64,000 bases of DNA from DATKFM01 sp963810485 (lineage in GTDB: Bacteria; Pseudomonadota; Alphaproteobacteria; Dongiales; Dongiaceae), in assembly GCA_963810485.1 (NCBI GenBank), contig CAWENQ010000004.1, positions 1,008,365 through 1,072,364 on the forward strand, in the 5' to 3' direction. Positions within the stretch are counted from its first letter, which is position 1; each line of letters starts with the position of its first letter. Positions 1 to 8,060 of the stretch are shown here, piece after piece. The translations under genes were made by a program, and so were the position numbers. The notes beneath the pieces were generated by a model. The model ran no database searches. It saw only the letters and a program-made list of their open reading frames with translations, and was not told the DNA's origin.

Positions 1-76
1 TCGAGAAGATCAGATTGATCGTCTTCGGCAGCCAGCCCGCGGCCCAGCGCATTTGCATGGCCGGCGCACCCGTCAT
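1..76 (-). CDS. Start of an ABC transporter permease (partial, cut by window edge)
   Basis: Only about 25 codons are present, beginning MTGAPAMQMRWAAGWLPK and running off the edge; a second ATG six codons later is also possible. The gene lies downstream of, and on the same strand as, a dipeptide/oligopeptide-type binding protein. In such operons the first inner-membrane permease usually follows, and the next residues (KTINLIFS) would fit the start of its first membrane helix. Identity as permease is inferred from context, and the ribosome site is weak. Confidence 0.4.
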   Translation of the reverse strand, partial: MTGAPAMQMRWAAGWLPKTINLIFS

Positions 77-159
77 TTCGCGGGATTGTGTCACGAATAA
101 GTGCCTGTACCTGTACGCGTCAGGAGCCGGCGCGGCCCGATCGCAGCTCCTCTGATCAT

Positions 160-193
160 GCGGGCCTCATCCCTGTCGTGGGATGAGGCCCGC
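160..193 (-). terminator. Perfect 14-bp stem-loop after the binding-protein gene
   Basis: Bases 160-173 pair perfectly with 180-193 around a 6-base loop, 39 bases past the stop of the binding protein. There is no T-run after the stem, so it is more likely an mRNA-stabilising or attenuating hairpin between binding protein and permease genes, as is common in such operons, than a full intrinsic terminator. Confidence 0.5.
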
Positions 194-232
194 GATGTCA
201 TGGCGTCGCGGCCGAACCTTGCCGCGGCCCGC

Positions 233-1830
233 TTAGGACTTCGTCATCAGGCGATAGTAGATGATGTCGAAGGTCGGACCGGAGACGTAACCGCTCACAT
301 TGTTGCGCTTCGCCACCTGCTCCGTGCTTTGGAACATGATGATGAACGGCGAAGTCGTCCTGCAGTTTCTTTTGCAGGCCGAGATACATCTCCTTGCGCT
401 TGTCCGCGTCGCGCTCGCGCACGGCAGCGTCGGTCTCGGCGGTGATGTCCGGAATGTCCCAGGCATTGCGCCAGGCCAGCGGCTTGGATTTCGCCTCATC
501 CGAATTGTCCGGATTGCGGGCAAAGCTGTCGGCGTTGGAGTGCGGGTCCATGTAGTCCGGCGACCAGTAAAGCAGCACGATCTGGTGATTCCGCGCCCGG
601 TACTTGGTGATCACCTGCTTCTGCTCGCCGGAGACGATGTTCACCTTCACGCCGGCTTCGGCCATGGTTGCCTGGATGGACTGCGCTATGTCCGACGAAG
701 GCGAGCTGTTGGAGGCGTCGAGATCGATTTCGAAACCATCGGGGTAGCCGGCTTCGGCCAGCAGGGCCTTCGCCTTGGCGACGTCCAGCTTGAATGGCGT
801 GTCGAGGAGCGAGGCATAGAAGCCCGACGGCCAGAAGGACTGGTGCACCTTGAATTGGCCCTTCAGGAAGCTGTCGGCCATGCCCTGATAGTCCACCAGC
901 CAGCGCAGCGCCTGCCGCACCTTCGGGTTCTCCAGATGCTCGTCCTTCTGATTGAGGCCGAGATAGTAGATGTCCGCCTTCGGATAGGCTTCGACGACCA
1001 GGTCGGCATTGCCGGCGATTCCCTGGATCTGGTCGGCGGTCAGGTTGCGGGCCATATCGATGTCGCCCTTTTCCAGCATGAGGCGCTGGGCGGCGGCTTC
1101 CGGCACATGGCGGATCACGACGCGCTTGATCGACGGCGCGCCGTGGCGGTCGTTCGGATTGGCTTCGAGCACCACGGTCTCGTTCGCCTTCCACGATTTC
1201 AGCACGAAGGCGCCGGAACCGGCAGAATTGCTCTTCATCCACTCATAGGCAAGATCGCCATTCACTTCATGCTCGAGCACGGTTTTCTTGTCGACCACCG
1301 ATGCGACACCGGCGGACAGGCAGTTCAGCACGAGGGTCGGCGCGAAGTCCTCGGGGATGGAAAGCTGCACTGTGAGCGGGTCGGTTGCCTTCACGAGGCC
1401 ATCGACATTGTCCTTGTTCCAGCCGAGCTGGGACAGGATGAAGGCCGGGCGTCTTGTCCAGCTTGATCACCCGCTGCAGCGAGAACGCCACGTCCTCGGC
1501 GGTCAGCGGATTGCCGGAATGGAATGTCTGGCCGGGGCGGATCTTCAGCGTGATGGTCTTGCCATCATCGCTGACCGAATAGCTCTCCGCTACGCCGGGG
1601 ACCAGCTTCTCGGTGTCCTCGGCCTCATAGGTCATGATGCGGTCGTAGATCTGTGCGATCACCTCGCCGCCGGAAAACTCGAACACCTCGGCCGGATCGA
1701 GCGTGATGATGTCATCGATCTGTTTGGCCTGGACGAATGTATCTTTCGGCGTTTCCGCCAGCGCGGGCGTGACCGCGAAACTCGCCGCCAGCGCAAACGC
1801 GCCCGCGGTCAGCATGGCTATCCGATTCAT
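233..1830 (-). pseudogene. Family 5 (peptide) ABC transporter substrate-binding protein, two frameshifts
   Basis: Periplasmic solute-binding protein of the DppA/OppA class, expected to deliver peptides or similar solutes to an inner-membrane permease. It starts MNRIAMLTAGAFALAASFA with a Sec signal ending near ALAE and a GGGAGA ribosome site. The N-terminal third reads through KLDKTP, then needs one base removed near 1446-1449 (three Gs where two are expected) to continue as AFILSQLGWN. The central part reads on to KLQDD, then needs one base removed near 350-353 to continue as SPFIIMFQSTEQVA and end at LMTKS. With both corrections the length is 1596 nt, or 531 residues, normal for the family. 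Both changes are single-base insertions, so sequencing error is as likely as real loss. The start of a permease gene follows downstream. Confidence 0.85.
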
Positions 1831-2030
1831 GGCGATCTCCCTGTCCGTCTGTTTCTCGACGTGGTTCGTTGCCTGCCCGGCGCGTTCCTGCGGCCGGCCC
1901 ACCATCGTTGTGACAGGCCCCCGGGGAGTCAAGCGGATATGCCGCCATGACCCCTAAATTTGCCACTTGAAACAGTATTTTGCGTCCCCGGGCGGTCTCC
2001 TGACGATGACCGCGGGGCGGGATTTCCCGA

Positions 2031-2624
2031 CTATACCGGCCGCCGGGCCTTCAGGGCCTGGGTGATCGTGCCGTCATCAAGATAGTCCAGCTCGCCGCCC
2101 ACGGGCACGCCGTGGGCCAGGCGGGTGATGGCGACGCCGCTGCTTTCCAGCCGGTCGGCGACGTAGTGGGCGGTGGTCTGGCCGTCGACCGTGGCGGCGA
2201 TGGCCAGGATGACTTCCGTGATGCCGCCGGCGGCGATACGCTTTTGCAGGCCGACGATGTTGAGCTGTTCCGGTCCCACGCCGTCGAGCGCGGAGAGCAG
2301 GCCGCCCAGCACGTGATAACGGCCGCGGAAAGCCGCTGCCCGCTCCAGCGCCCAGAGATCGGCGACATCGGCGACGACGCAGAGGCTGGCAGGGTCGCGC
2401 CGGGGATCGGTGCAGATGGCGCAGGGATCGCTGGTGTCGAGATTGCCGCAGGTTCCGCAGGTGCGGATGTTCGCGGCCGCCTCTTCCAGCGCCCGCGCCA
2501 GCGGCAGCATCAGCAATTCGCGCTTCTTGAACAGCTGCAGCGCCGCCCGGCGGGCCGAGCGCGGGCCGAGGCCCGGCAGCTTGGCCAGCAGCTGGATCAG
2601 CCGTTCGATGTCGGAGAGCGTCAT
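2031..2624 (-). CDS. recR: Recombination mediator RecR
   Basis: RecR works with RecF and RecO in loading RecA at gaps during recombinational repair. The 197-residue product has the usual length and order: a helix-hairpin-helix start (LAKLPGLGPRSARR), a four-cysteine zinc finger (CGTCGNLDTSDPCAIC, about residues 56-71) and a Toprim domain beginning near residue 80 (LCVVADVADLWALE), ending with the conserved GGELDYLDDGT segment. It lies 25 bases downstream of ybaB in the classical dnaX-ybaB-recR order, so co-transcription is very likely. Confidence 0.97.
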   Translation of the reverse strand: MTLSDIERLIQLLAKLPGLGPRSARRAALQLFKKRELLMLPLARALEEAAANIRTCGTCGNLDTSDPCAICTDPRRDPASLCVVADVADLWALERAAAFRGRYHVLGGLLSALDGVGPEQLNIVGLQKRIAAGGITEVILAIAATVDGQTTAHYVADRLESSGVAITRLAHGVPVGGELDYLDDGTITQALKARRPV

Positions 2625-2649
2625 GCCGCCTGGATCACGGCGCCGGGGT

Positions 2650-2973
2650 TCAGAAGGGCAGCTTCATGCCCGCGGGCAATTGCAGGCCGCCGGTGACCTT
2701 CGCCATCTCTTCCTTGACGTGGCTGTCCACCCGGGCGCGGGCATCGTTGACCGCCGCCAGGATCAGATCCTCCAGCATCTCGACCTCGCCGGCATTGACG
2801 ATCTTGGGGTCGATCTTGATCTGCCGCATCACGCCCTTGCCGTTGAGCGTGACCGTGACCATGCCGCCGCCGGCGGTGCCCGAGACCTCGGCCGCTTCCA
2901 GCCTGGCCTGCACCTCCTGCATCTTGGCCTGCATCTCCTGGGCCTGCTTCAGCATGTTGCCGAGATTCTTCAT
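2650..2973 (-). CDS. YbaB/EbfC family nucleoid-associated protein
   Basis: A 107-residue member of the YbaB/EbfC family of small dimeric DNA-binding proteins, almost always encoded between dnaX and recR. It begins MKNLGNMLKQAQEMQAKMQ, the family's N-terminal helix, followed by the MVTVTLNGKG strand region and a C-terminal helix. Its start codon overlaps the dnaX stop by four bases (ATGA), indicating translational coupling. Length and position are typical. Confidence 0.95.
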   Translation of the reverse strand: MKNLGNMLKQAQEMQAKMQEVQARLEAAEVSGTAGGGMVTVTLNGKGVMRQIKIDPKIVNAGEVEMLEDLILAAVNDARARVDSHVKEEMAKVTGGLQLPAGMKLPF

Positions 2974-4748
2974 CCGTCGGTGTCTCCGTCACTGGTTGTG
3001 TCTGTGGGCAGATCCAGGCTGCGCACGGTTTCGATGGTGGCGCCCGGAAAGGCTTTCATCGCCGCCTGCACCAGGGGATGGATCTCGATCGCGGCGCGCG
3101 CCTCGGCCTCGCCGGTCGCTTTCTGCTGCGCCAGCGTGGGATCGCCGGGCTCCGACGAGACGGCCACTACCCAGCGGCGGCCGGTCCATTCGCCGAGCAA
3201 GGCGCCGAGACGGTTGGCGAGATTGGCGGGCGCCTGCGGTTCCGGCCGGATTTCCAGCCGGCCGGGCTCGAAGCGCACGAGATGCACATTGTTGTGAAGC
3301 TGGGCATAGAGGATCGCCTCGCGCCGCTCCTGCAAGAGGGCGACGACGTCCTCGTAGCTTTTGGGATCGGGGGCAGCCGTTGCTGTCGAGGGTGCCGTGT
3401 CGGCGACGCCGGGTGCCGCCATCATCGCCGCACCGCCCTGGGCCATCGCGCGCGGACGATCGCCGCCCTCGCTGCGCGACGACGCCAACACCGGCGGCGA
3501 CTTGGCCTGGGGCGCCTGCATCGACGGCCCTGGATTGCCGCCGCTGCGCCCCGCGGGCGCCGGTGCAGAGGCGCCGCCGCCATCCTGCAGCTGGCGGATG
3601 AGATCTGCCGGCGGCGGCAGGCTGGCCGCGTGGGTCAGGCGGATCAGCACCATCTCCGCCGCCTGCAGCGCCTGGGGCGCCGAATGCACATCGCCCAGCC
3701 CCTTCAGCAGCATCTGCCAGCAGCGGGACAGCAGGGGGATCGACAGTTTTTCCGCCATCGCCGTACCGCGGACGCGCTCTGCCTCCGGCACGCCGGGGGC
3801 TTCGGCGACGGTTGGCACCAGCTTGACCCGAGTCAGCCAATGGGTGAGATCGAGCAGGTCCTGCATCACGACCGACGGATCGGCGCCGGCGGCATACATG
3901 CTGCCGAGGAGATCGAGCGCAGTCTTGGCATCGCCCCGCATCAGGCTGTCGAAAAGGTCGAAGATCTGCACGCGGTCGGCGAGGCCGAGCATGTCCCGCA
4001 CATCGGCTTCGCCGATCTCGCCGGTGGCGCGGGCGATCGCCTGATCCAGCAGCGATAGCCCATCGCGCACCGACCCGTCAGCGGCGCGGGCAATCAGGCC
4101 GACGGCGCCCGGCGCGATCGTCACGCCCTCGGCAGCGGCGATCTTCAGGAAGTGGCGGGACAACGTCTCGGTGTCGACCCGGCGCAGATCGAAGCGCTGG
4201 CAGCGAGACAGAACGGTGACCGGCACCTTGCGGATCTCCGTCGTCGCGAAGATGAACTTCACATGCTCCGGCGGTTCTTCCAACGTCTTCAACAGCGCGT
4301 TGAAAGCGCTGGTTGAGAGCATATGCACTTCGTCAATGATGTAGACCTTGTAGCGCGCGCTGGCCGGGCGGTAGCGGACGCCATCAAGCAGCTCGCGCAT
4401 TTCCTCGACCTTGGATCGGCTCGCCGCGTCCATTTCGATGACGTCGAGATGGCGGTCCTCGGCGATGGCGATGCAGTTGTCGCACTTGCCGCAGGGCTGC
4501 GCCGTCGGGCCGCCCTTGCCGTCGGGGCCGATGCAGTTCAGGGCGCGGGCGATGATCCGCGCCGTCGTCGTCTTGCCGACGCCGCGCACGCCCGTGAGCA
4601 TGAAGGCATGGGCCAGCCGCCCGGCGGCCATGGCATTGGTCAGGGTGCGCACCATCGCTTCCTGGCCGATGACATCGGTGAAATCGCGCGGCCGGTATTT
4701 GCGCGCGAGTACGCGATAGGGTGCGGCGGGTTCGGCGGCGGCCGGCAT
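2970..4748 (-). CDS. dnaX: DNA polymerase III subunit gamma/tau
   Basis: AAA+ subunit of the clamp loader, which loads the beta sliding clamp and organises the replisome. The start at ATG 4748 (MPAAAEPAAPYRV) is preferred over an upstream TTG because a GAGGAG ribosome site precedes it; this gives 592 residues. Visible motifs are Walker A (GVRGVGKTTTARI), the zinc-binding cysteines (CGKCDNC plus LNC), the DEVH Walker B region in IIDEVHMLS and the sensor 1 region FIFATTE. A Pro/Ala/Gly-rich linker around residues 390-450 precedes the C-terminal tau-like domain. It is first in an operon with ybaB and recR, downstream of the SRP RNA gene. Confidence 0.97.
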   Translation of the reverse strand: MPAAAEPAAPYRVLARKYRPRDFTDVIGQEAMVRTLTNAMAAGRLAHAFMLTGVRGVGKTTTARIIARALNCIGPDGKGGPTAQPCGKCDNCIAIAEDRHLDVIEMDAASRSKVEEMRELLDGVRYRPASARYKVYIIDEVHMLSTSAFNALLKTLEEPPEHVKFIFATTEIRKVPVTVLSRCQRFDLRRVDTETLSRHFLKIAAAEGVTIAPGAVGLIARAADGSVRDGLSLLDQAIARATGEIGEADVRDMLGLADRVQIFDLFDSLMRGDAKTALDLLGSMYAAGADPSVVMQDLLDLTHWLTRVKLVPTVAEAPGVPEAERVRGTAMAEKLSIPLLSRCWQMLLKGLGDVHSAPQALQAAEMVLIRLTHAASLPPPADLIRQLQDGGGASAPAPAGRSGGNPGPSMQAPQAKSPPVLASSRSEGGDRPRAMAQGGAAMMAAPGVADTAPSTATAAPDPKSYEDVVALLQERREAILYAQLHNNVHLVRFEPGRLEIRPEPQAPANLANRLGALLGEWTGRRWVVAVSSEPGDPTLAQQKATGEAEARAAIEIHPLVQAAMKAFPGATIETVRSLDLPTDTTSDGDTDG

Positions 4749-4830
4749 GGCGGGCAGGCGTCTCCTCAACTTTTCCAGTCGCGCATCGCCGGGATGCGCA
4801 GATCGCCCGTTTGCAGGGACTTGCCTAACA

Positions 4831-4857
4831 GCGATAGCGGGCGCGGCCCGCTATCGC
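4831..4857 (-). terminator. 12-bp stem-loop between SRP RNA gene and dnaX
   Basis: Bases 4831-4842 pair perfectly with 4846-4857 around a 3-base loop. On the minus strand it lies about 30 bases past the 3' end of the SRP RNA and before dnaX, followed only by TGTTAGG. It probably ends or trims the SRP transcript; the weak T-run leaves room for readthrough into dnaX. Confidence 0.5.
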
Positions 4858-4889
4858 AGAATTCTTATCCGTCTCAGGGAGTCGGAGGT

Positions 4890-4985
4890 GGGAGGCTGGC
4901 AAACGACCCGGGCGGAAACTCGTTACGGCTGCTTCCTTCCGGACCTGACCGGGTTGGCGAGGCGCCCGTCCGCCGCCAACCTCCC
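4890..4985 (-). ncRNA. ffs: Small signal recognition particle RNA (4.5S type)
   Basis: On the minus strand the conserved SRP core GGTCAGGTCCGGAAGGAAGC is present, opposite its partner strand in a long hairpin. The two ends GGGAGGTTGGC (from 4985) and GCCAGCCTCCC (to 4890) pair perfectly, giving a 96-nt RNA, normal for bacteria with the short form. The RNA binds Ffh and targets ribosomes making membrane proteins to FtsY. A position just upstream of dnaX is common in alphaproteobacteria. Confidence 0.95.
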
Positions 4986-5062
4986 GAAGGCACTATATCA
5001 GCCCTCGCCTCGCCCAGGGCAACCCCTGTGAGCCGCTTGCGAGGGCCGCGAATCGGCCGCCG

Positions 5063-5752
5063 TCAGCGCAGGATCATGACGATCTCGGAACCGTCTTTGC
5101 CGTCGAATTCCAGCTTTTCCAGCCGGCCGTCGGGCCCGTACCAGACCTCGCGCTTGATTTGGCCACTGACCAAATAGTGTCTGGCCTCGATTTTCTTGCC
5201 CTGGACGGTGATCGTTTCGGTCCCCAGGTCCTTGACGGCGATCTGGCGGTCGCGGGCCTTGACCTGATCCAGCAGCTTGGTCTGCTTCATCGAGGCCGGA
5301 TGCCAAAAGGTGGCGGGGATCATGCCCAGGGGAAACTCCTTGGCCTGGCCGTTATAGTCGCCCTTCAGCTTGCCATCGACGAGCCTCAGATCGACGACGC
5401 GCTTGTCGCCGTCATCGTCGGTGTTGGAGGTCAGACGCGCCAGTTCGCCGCCTTTCCACTCCTCCTCGCTGCGATGGACGAAGCGGTAGATGGTAATGCC
5501 CAGCAAGGTCACTTCAATCTTGACCGAAGTCAGCACAAGCAGCTGATCGCCGTTGCGCTGGAACTCGACAACTTGGCTACCGATCTTGTCGCCATCGCGC
5601 ATGACCGCATAGGTCAGTTTCCCCGGCTGCGGAAATGCGGCGAGCTCGACGCGCGGCTCCGTGTCCGGCGTGGCGGTCGTCGAGTCCGACTGCGCCAGCG
5701 CCGATGAGGCCGCAAAGCTCAGAACGGCTGCAAGTAAAACGATGATGCGCAT
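5063..5752 (-). CDS. DUF6134 family exported protein
   Basis: A 229-residue protein starting MRIIVLLAAVLSFAASSALAQ, a clear Sec signal; an in-frame extension upstream to 5884 would bury that signal and is not used. The mature part carries the pattern I associate with DUF6134: KLTYAVMRDGDKIGS, then YRFVHRSEEEWKGG, a TNTDDDGDKR-like turn, IPATFWHPA and a C-terminal WYGPDGRLEKLEFDGKDGS. Such proteins are predicted periplasmic beta-rich proteins of unknown role. The gene stands alone, divergent from terC. Confidence 0.75.
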   Translation of the reverse strand: MRIIVLLAAVLSFAASSALAQSDSTTATPDTEPRVELAAFPQPGKLTYAVMRDGDKIGSQVVEFQRNGDQLLVLTSVKIEVTLLGITIYRFVHRSEEEWKGGELARLTSNTDDDGDKRVVDLRLVDGKLKGDYNGQAKEFPLGMIPATFWHPASMKQTKLLDQVKARDRQIAVKDLGTETITVQGKKIEARHYLVSGQIKREVWYGPDGRLEKLEFDGKDGSEIVMILR

Positions 5753-5967
5753 GATATCACTCCAGCTCCCGATCTGCCGGTCCCTGCGCCCCAAAAGGAC
5801 CCTCCTAGAGATAATGAATCTGGGGAATATAGCAAGAGTTTCAATATGGCAGCTCTGCTTGCTGGCCCGCCATATATTGGGCATCTTGCCGCTGCGGACC
5901 CCTAAATCGCCGTTCTATTCATCCGGCATTCATCCCACCGAACAACCCAGGAAGGTACGACACGACG

Positions 5968-6735
5968 ATGGATTGGATTCTGAATCCCGACATCTGGCTG
6001 AGCCTGTTGACCTTGACGGCGCTGGAAATCGTCCTGGGCATCGACAACCTGGTGTTCATCGCTGTTCTGGTCAGCAAGCTGCCGAAGGAGAAGCGCCAGT
6101 ATGCGCAGCGGCTCGGCATCATTATGGCGCTGATCCCCCGGCTGGTGCTGATCCTGGCAATTGCCTGGATCATCGGCTTGACCGAACCGCTGATCACGCT
6201 GTACGGCACCGACTTCTCCGGCAAGGACATGGTGCTGTTCGCCGGCGGGTTGTTCCTGCTCTACAAGGCGACCCATGAAATCCATGACAGCCTCGAGGGC
6301 GACGAGGGCCATTCCTCGGCCAAGGTGATGGCCAGCATGGCCGCCGTGGTGACGCAGATCGCGCTGCTCAATCTGGTATTCTCGATCGACTCCGTGGTGA
6401 CCGCTATCGGCATGGCGAACGAGATCCCGGTCATGGCCGCGGCGATCATCATTTCCATGATTGTCATGCTGCTGGCCGCCGGCCCGGTGTCCGGCTTCGT
6501 CGAACGGCATCCCACGGTAAAGATGCTGGCGCTGTCGTTCCTGATCCTGATCGGCACGACGCTGATCGCCGACAGCTTCAGCGTCCATGTGCCGAAGGGA
6601 TATATCTACGCCGCCATGGGCTTTTCGGTTTTCGTCGAGGCGCTCAACATGGCGCATCGCCGCCGCGCCAAGCCGGTGCATCTGCGCCAGGCTTATGCGG
6701 AGACGGGCGACAAAGCCTCATCACCCCCGAAATGA
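5968..6735 (+). CDS. TerC family integral membrane protein
   Basis: A 255-residue inner-membrane protein of the TerC family, whose better studied members take part in tellurium resistance or export manganese. At least seven hydrophobic segments are visible. The acidic motifs typical of the family are in membrane segments: EIVLGIDNLVF near residue 20 and NLVFSIDSVVTAIG near residue 135. A short basic tail (AHRRRAKP) follows the last helix. No yybP-type leader structure was recognised in the roughly 80 bases upstream, so metal control by riboswitch is not supported. Confidence 0.92.
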   Translation: MDWILNPDIWLSLLTLTALEIVLGIDNLVFIAVLVSKLPKEKRQYAQRLGIIMALIPRLVLILAIAWIIGLTEPLITLYGTDFSGKDMVLFAGGLFLLYKATHEIHDSLEGDEGHSSAKVMASMAAVVTQIALLNLVFSIDSVVTAIGMANEIPVMAAAIIISMIVMLLAAGPVSGFVERHPTVKMLALSFLILIGTTLIADSFSVHVPKGYIYAAMGFSVFVEALNMAHRRRAKPVHLRQAYAETGDKASSPPK

Positions 6736-6805
6736 GGGAGATGCTGTCAGCGCCGGCCGGTATGAGGAGGCGCGCCCGTTCTCGTCAGCAGGCGCGCGGC
6801 AGAAA

Positions 6806-6937
6806 TCAGAGTTCGATTTCGCCATCGCCCCGGTTGCCGTGGCCGTCATGGTAGGCGTAGCGGTCGGCAGCGCAGGCGCCGAGCACCAGCGACAGGGCGA
6901 ACAGCGCAACGATGGCGCCGAGATTGAACTTCTTCAT
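6806..6937 (-). CDS. Small lipoprotein, 43 residues
   Basis: A short open frame reading MKKFNLGAIVALFALSLVLG, then ACAADRYAYHDGHGNRGD and ending GEIEL. The signal peptide ends in the lipobox LGAC, so the mature lipoprotein would be only about 22 residues, rich in His, Gly, Asp and Arg. A GGAGAG ribosome site sits eight bases before the ATG. It is convergent with terC. Function unknown; the histidines could bind metal, but that is speculation. Confidence 0.75.
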   Translation of the reverse strand: MKKFNLGAIVALFALSLVLGACAADRYAYHDGHGNRGDGEIEL

Positions 6938-7129
6938 CGACAACTCTCCGTATGAATAAAAAAACACGCGCCATGGCGTTCGCCGCCACCGGATGCCGGA
7001 TTTCTGGATCTCCGGCGCTGAATCAGGCCCAAGGGCCGGGAGCGGTCCGACCGGCCGCGCCAGATATTCCTATAGCGCCGGGCTGGTATAGGAATTATTA
7101 ACGCGGTCCTGCCGCGACAAGGATGGCCC

Positions 7130-8056
7130 ATGAGCCTGCCGCCCGATCAGCGCCCGAACTATTACGCCGCCCTGCCGCTGGACCGGCGGGCGCAGCAGCG
7201 CGGCGACCAGGCCTGGATCGAGCGGCTGCTGCGGGACGGCGCCACCCGCATCCTGCCGGTCTGGCGGGCGCAGAACCTGGTGGCCGGAATCGGCGAGGCG
7301 CCGCGCGCGGCTTGGCTTTCCATGTCTCAAGCCGAGGCCTGGACGGGCGGAACGGACGCGGTCTTTCTGGGCATCGCCGACGAGGTCGCCCATTTTGCGC
7401 TGGAACTGTCCCACCTTGAGGACCCAGCACCGGCGGCAGCGATGGCGGCCGCGGGCTTCACCGATCTGCGCAGCGTTGGCGCGGTCATCCCGCGGGACGA
7501 CGGCGCTCTCCTGGCCTATGCCCGCGGCCTGATCCACTGGCATTCGCGGCACCGCTTCTGCGGTGTCTGCGGCCATGGCACGGTCAGCGAGCAGGCCGGG
7601 CATCAGCGGCGCTGCGGCAATCCCGATTGCGGCGCCGTGCATTTCCCGCGCACCGATCCGGCCGTGATCATGCTGATTCATGATCGCGACCGCATCATCC
7701 TGGGACGTCAGTCGCAGTGGCCGCCGGGCATGCACTCCGTGCTCGCCGGTTTTGTCGAACCGGGCGAAAGCCTCGAGGAAGCGGTGGCGCGAGAGGTGAT
7801 GGAGGAAGTGGGCGTCCCTGTCGCCGATGTCCGCTATCACTCGTCACAGCCCTGGCCATTCCCTGCCTCGATCATGCTGGGCTTCACCGCGCGGGCTCTT
7901 AGCGCGGAAATTCATTTGTCGCCCGATGAGATCGAGAGCGCCCGCTGGTATAGCCGCGAGGAACTGCGCAACTCGCCGGAGAATGAGACCTTCCGACTGT
8001 CGCGCCGGGATTCCATCGCGCGGCGGCTGGTGGATGACTGGCTGGCGGCCGGCTGA
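7130..8056 (+). CDS. nudC: NAD(+) diphosphatase NudC
   Basis: Nudix hydrolase of 308 residues that cleaves NAD(H) to NMN(H) and AMP and, in known members, removes NAD caps from RNA. A four-cysteine zinc ribbon is formed by C144, C147, C162 and C167 (CGVCG, CGNPDCG). The Nudix box GFVEPGESLEEAVAREVMEE starts at residue 207, and the NudC signature SQPWPFP lies at 239-245. The N-terminal domain is degenerate, as usual. It is convergent with the metalloprotease gene, with only four bases between the two stop codons and no terminator seen. Confidence 0.95.
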   Translation: MSLPPDQRPNYYAALPLDRRAQQRGDQAWIERLLRDGATRILPVWRAQNLVAGIGEAPRAAWLSMSQAEAWTGGTDAVFLGIADEVAHFALELSHLEDPAPAAAMAAAGFTDLRSVGAVIPRDDGALLAYARGLIHWHSRHRFCGVCGHGTVSEQAGHQRRCGNPDCGAVHFPRTDPAVIMLIHDRDRIILGRQSQWPPGMHSVLAGFVEPGESLEEAVAREVMEEVGVPVADVRYHSSQPWPFPASIMLGFTARALSAEIHLSPDEIESARWYSREELRNSPENETFRLSRRDSIARRLVDDWLAAG

Positions 8057-8060
8057 CAAA

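Noticed and set aside
300..1466. Long open frame on plus strand over the binding-protein gene
   Set aside because: It is the antisense of a clear binding protein; composition and lack of a ribosome site show it is a high-GC shadow.
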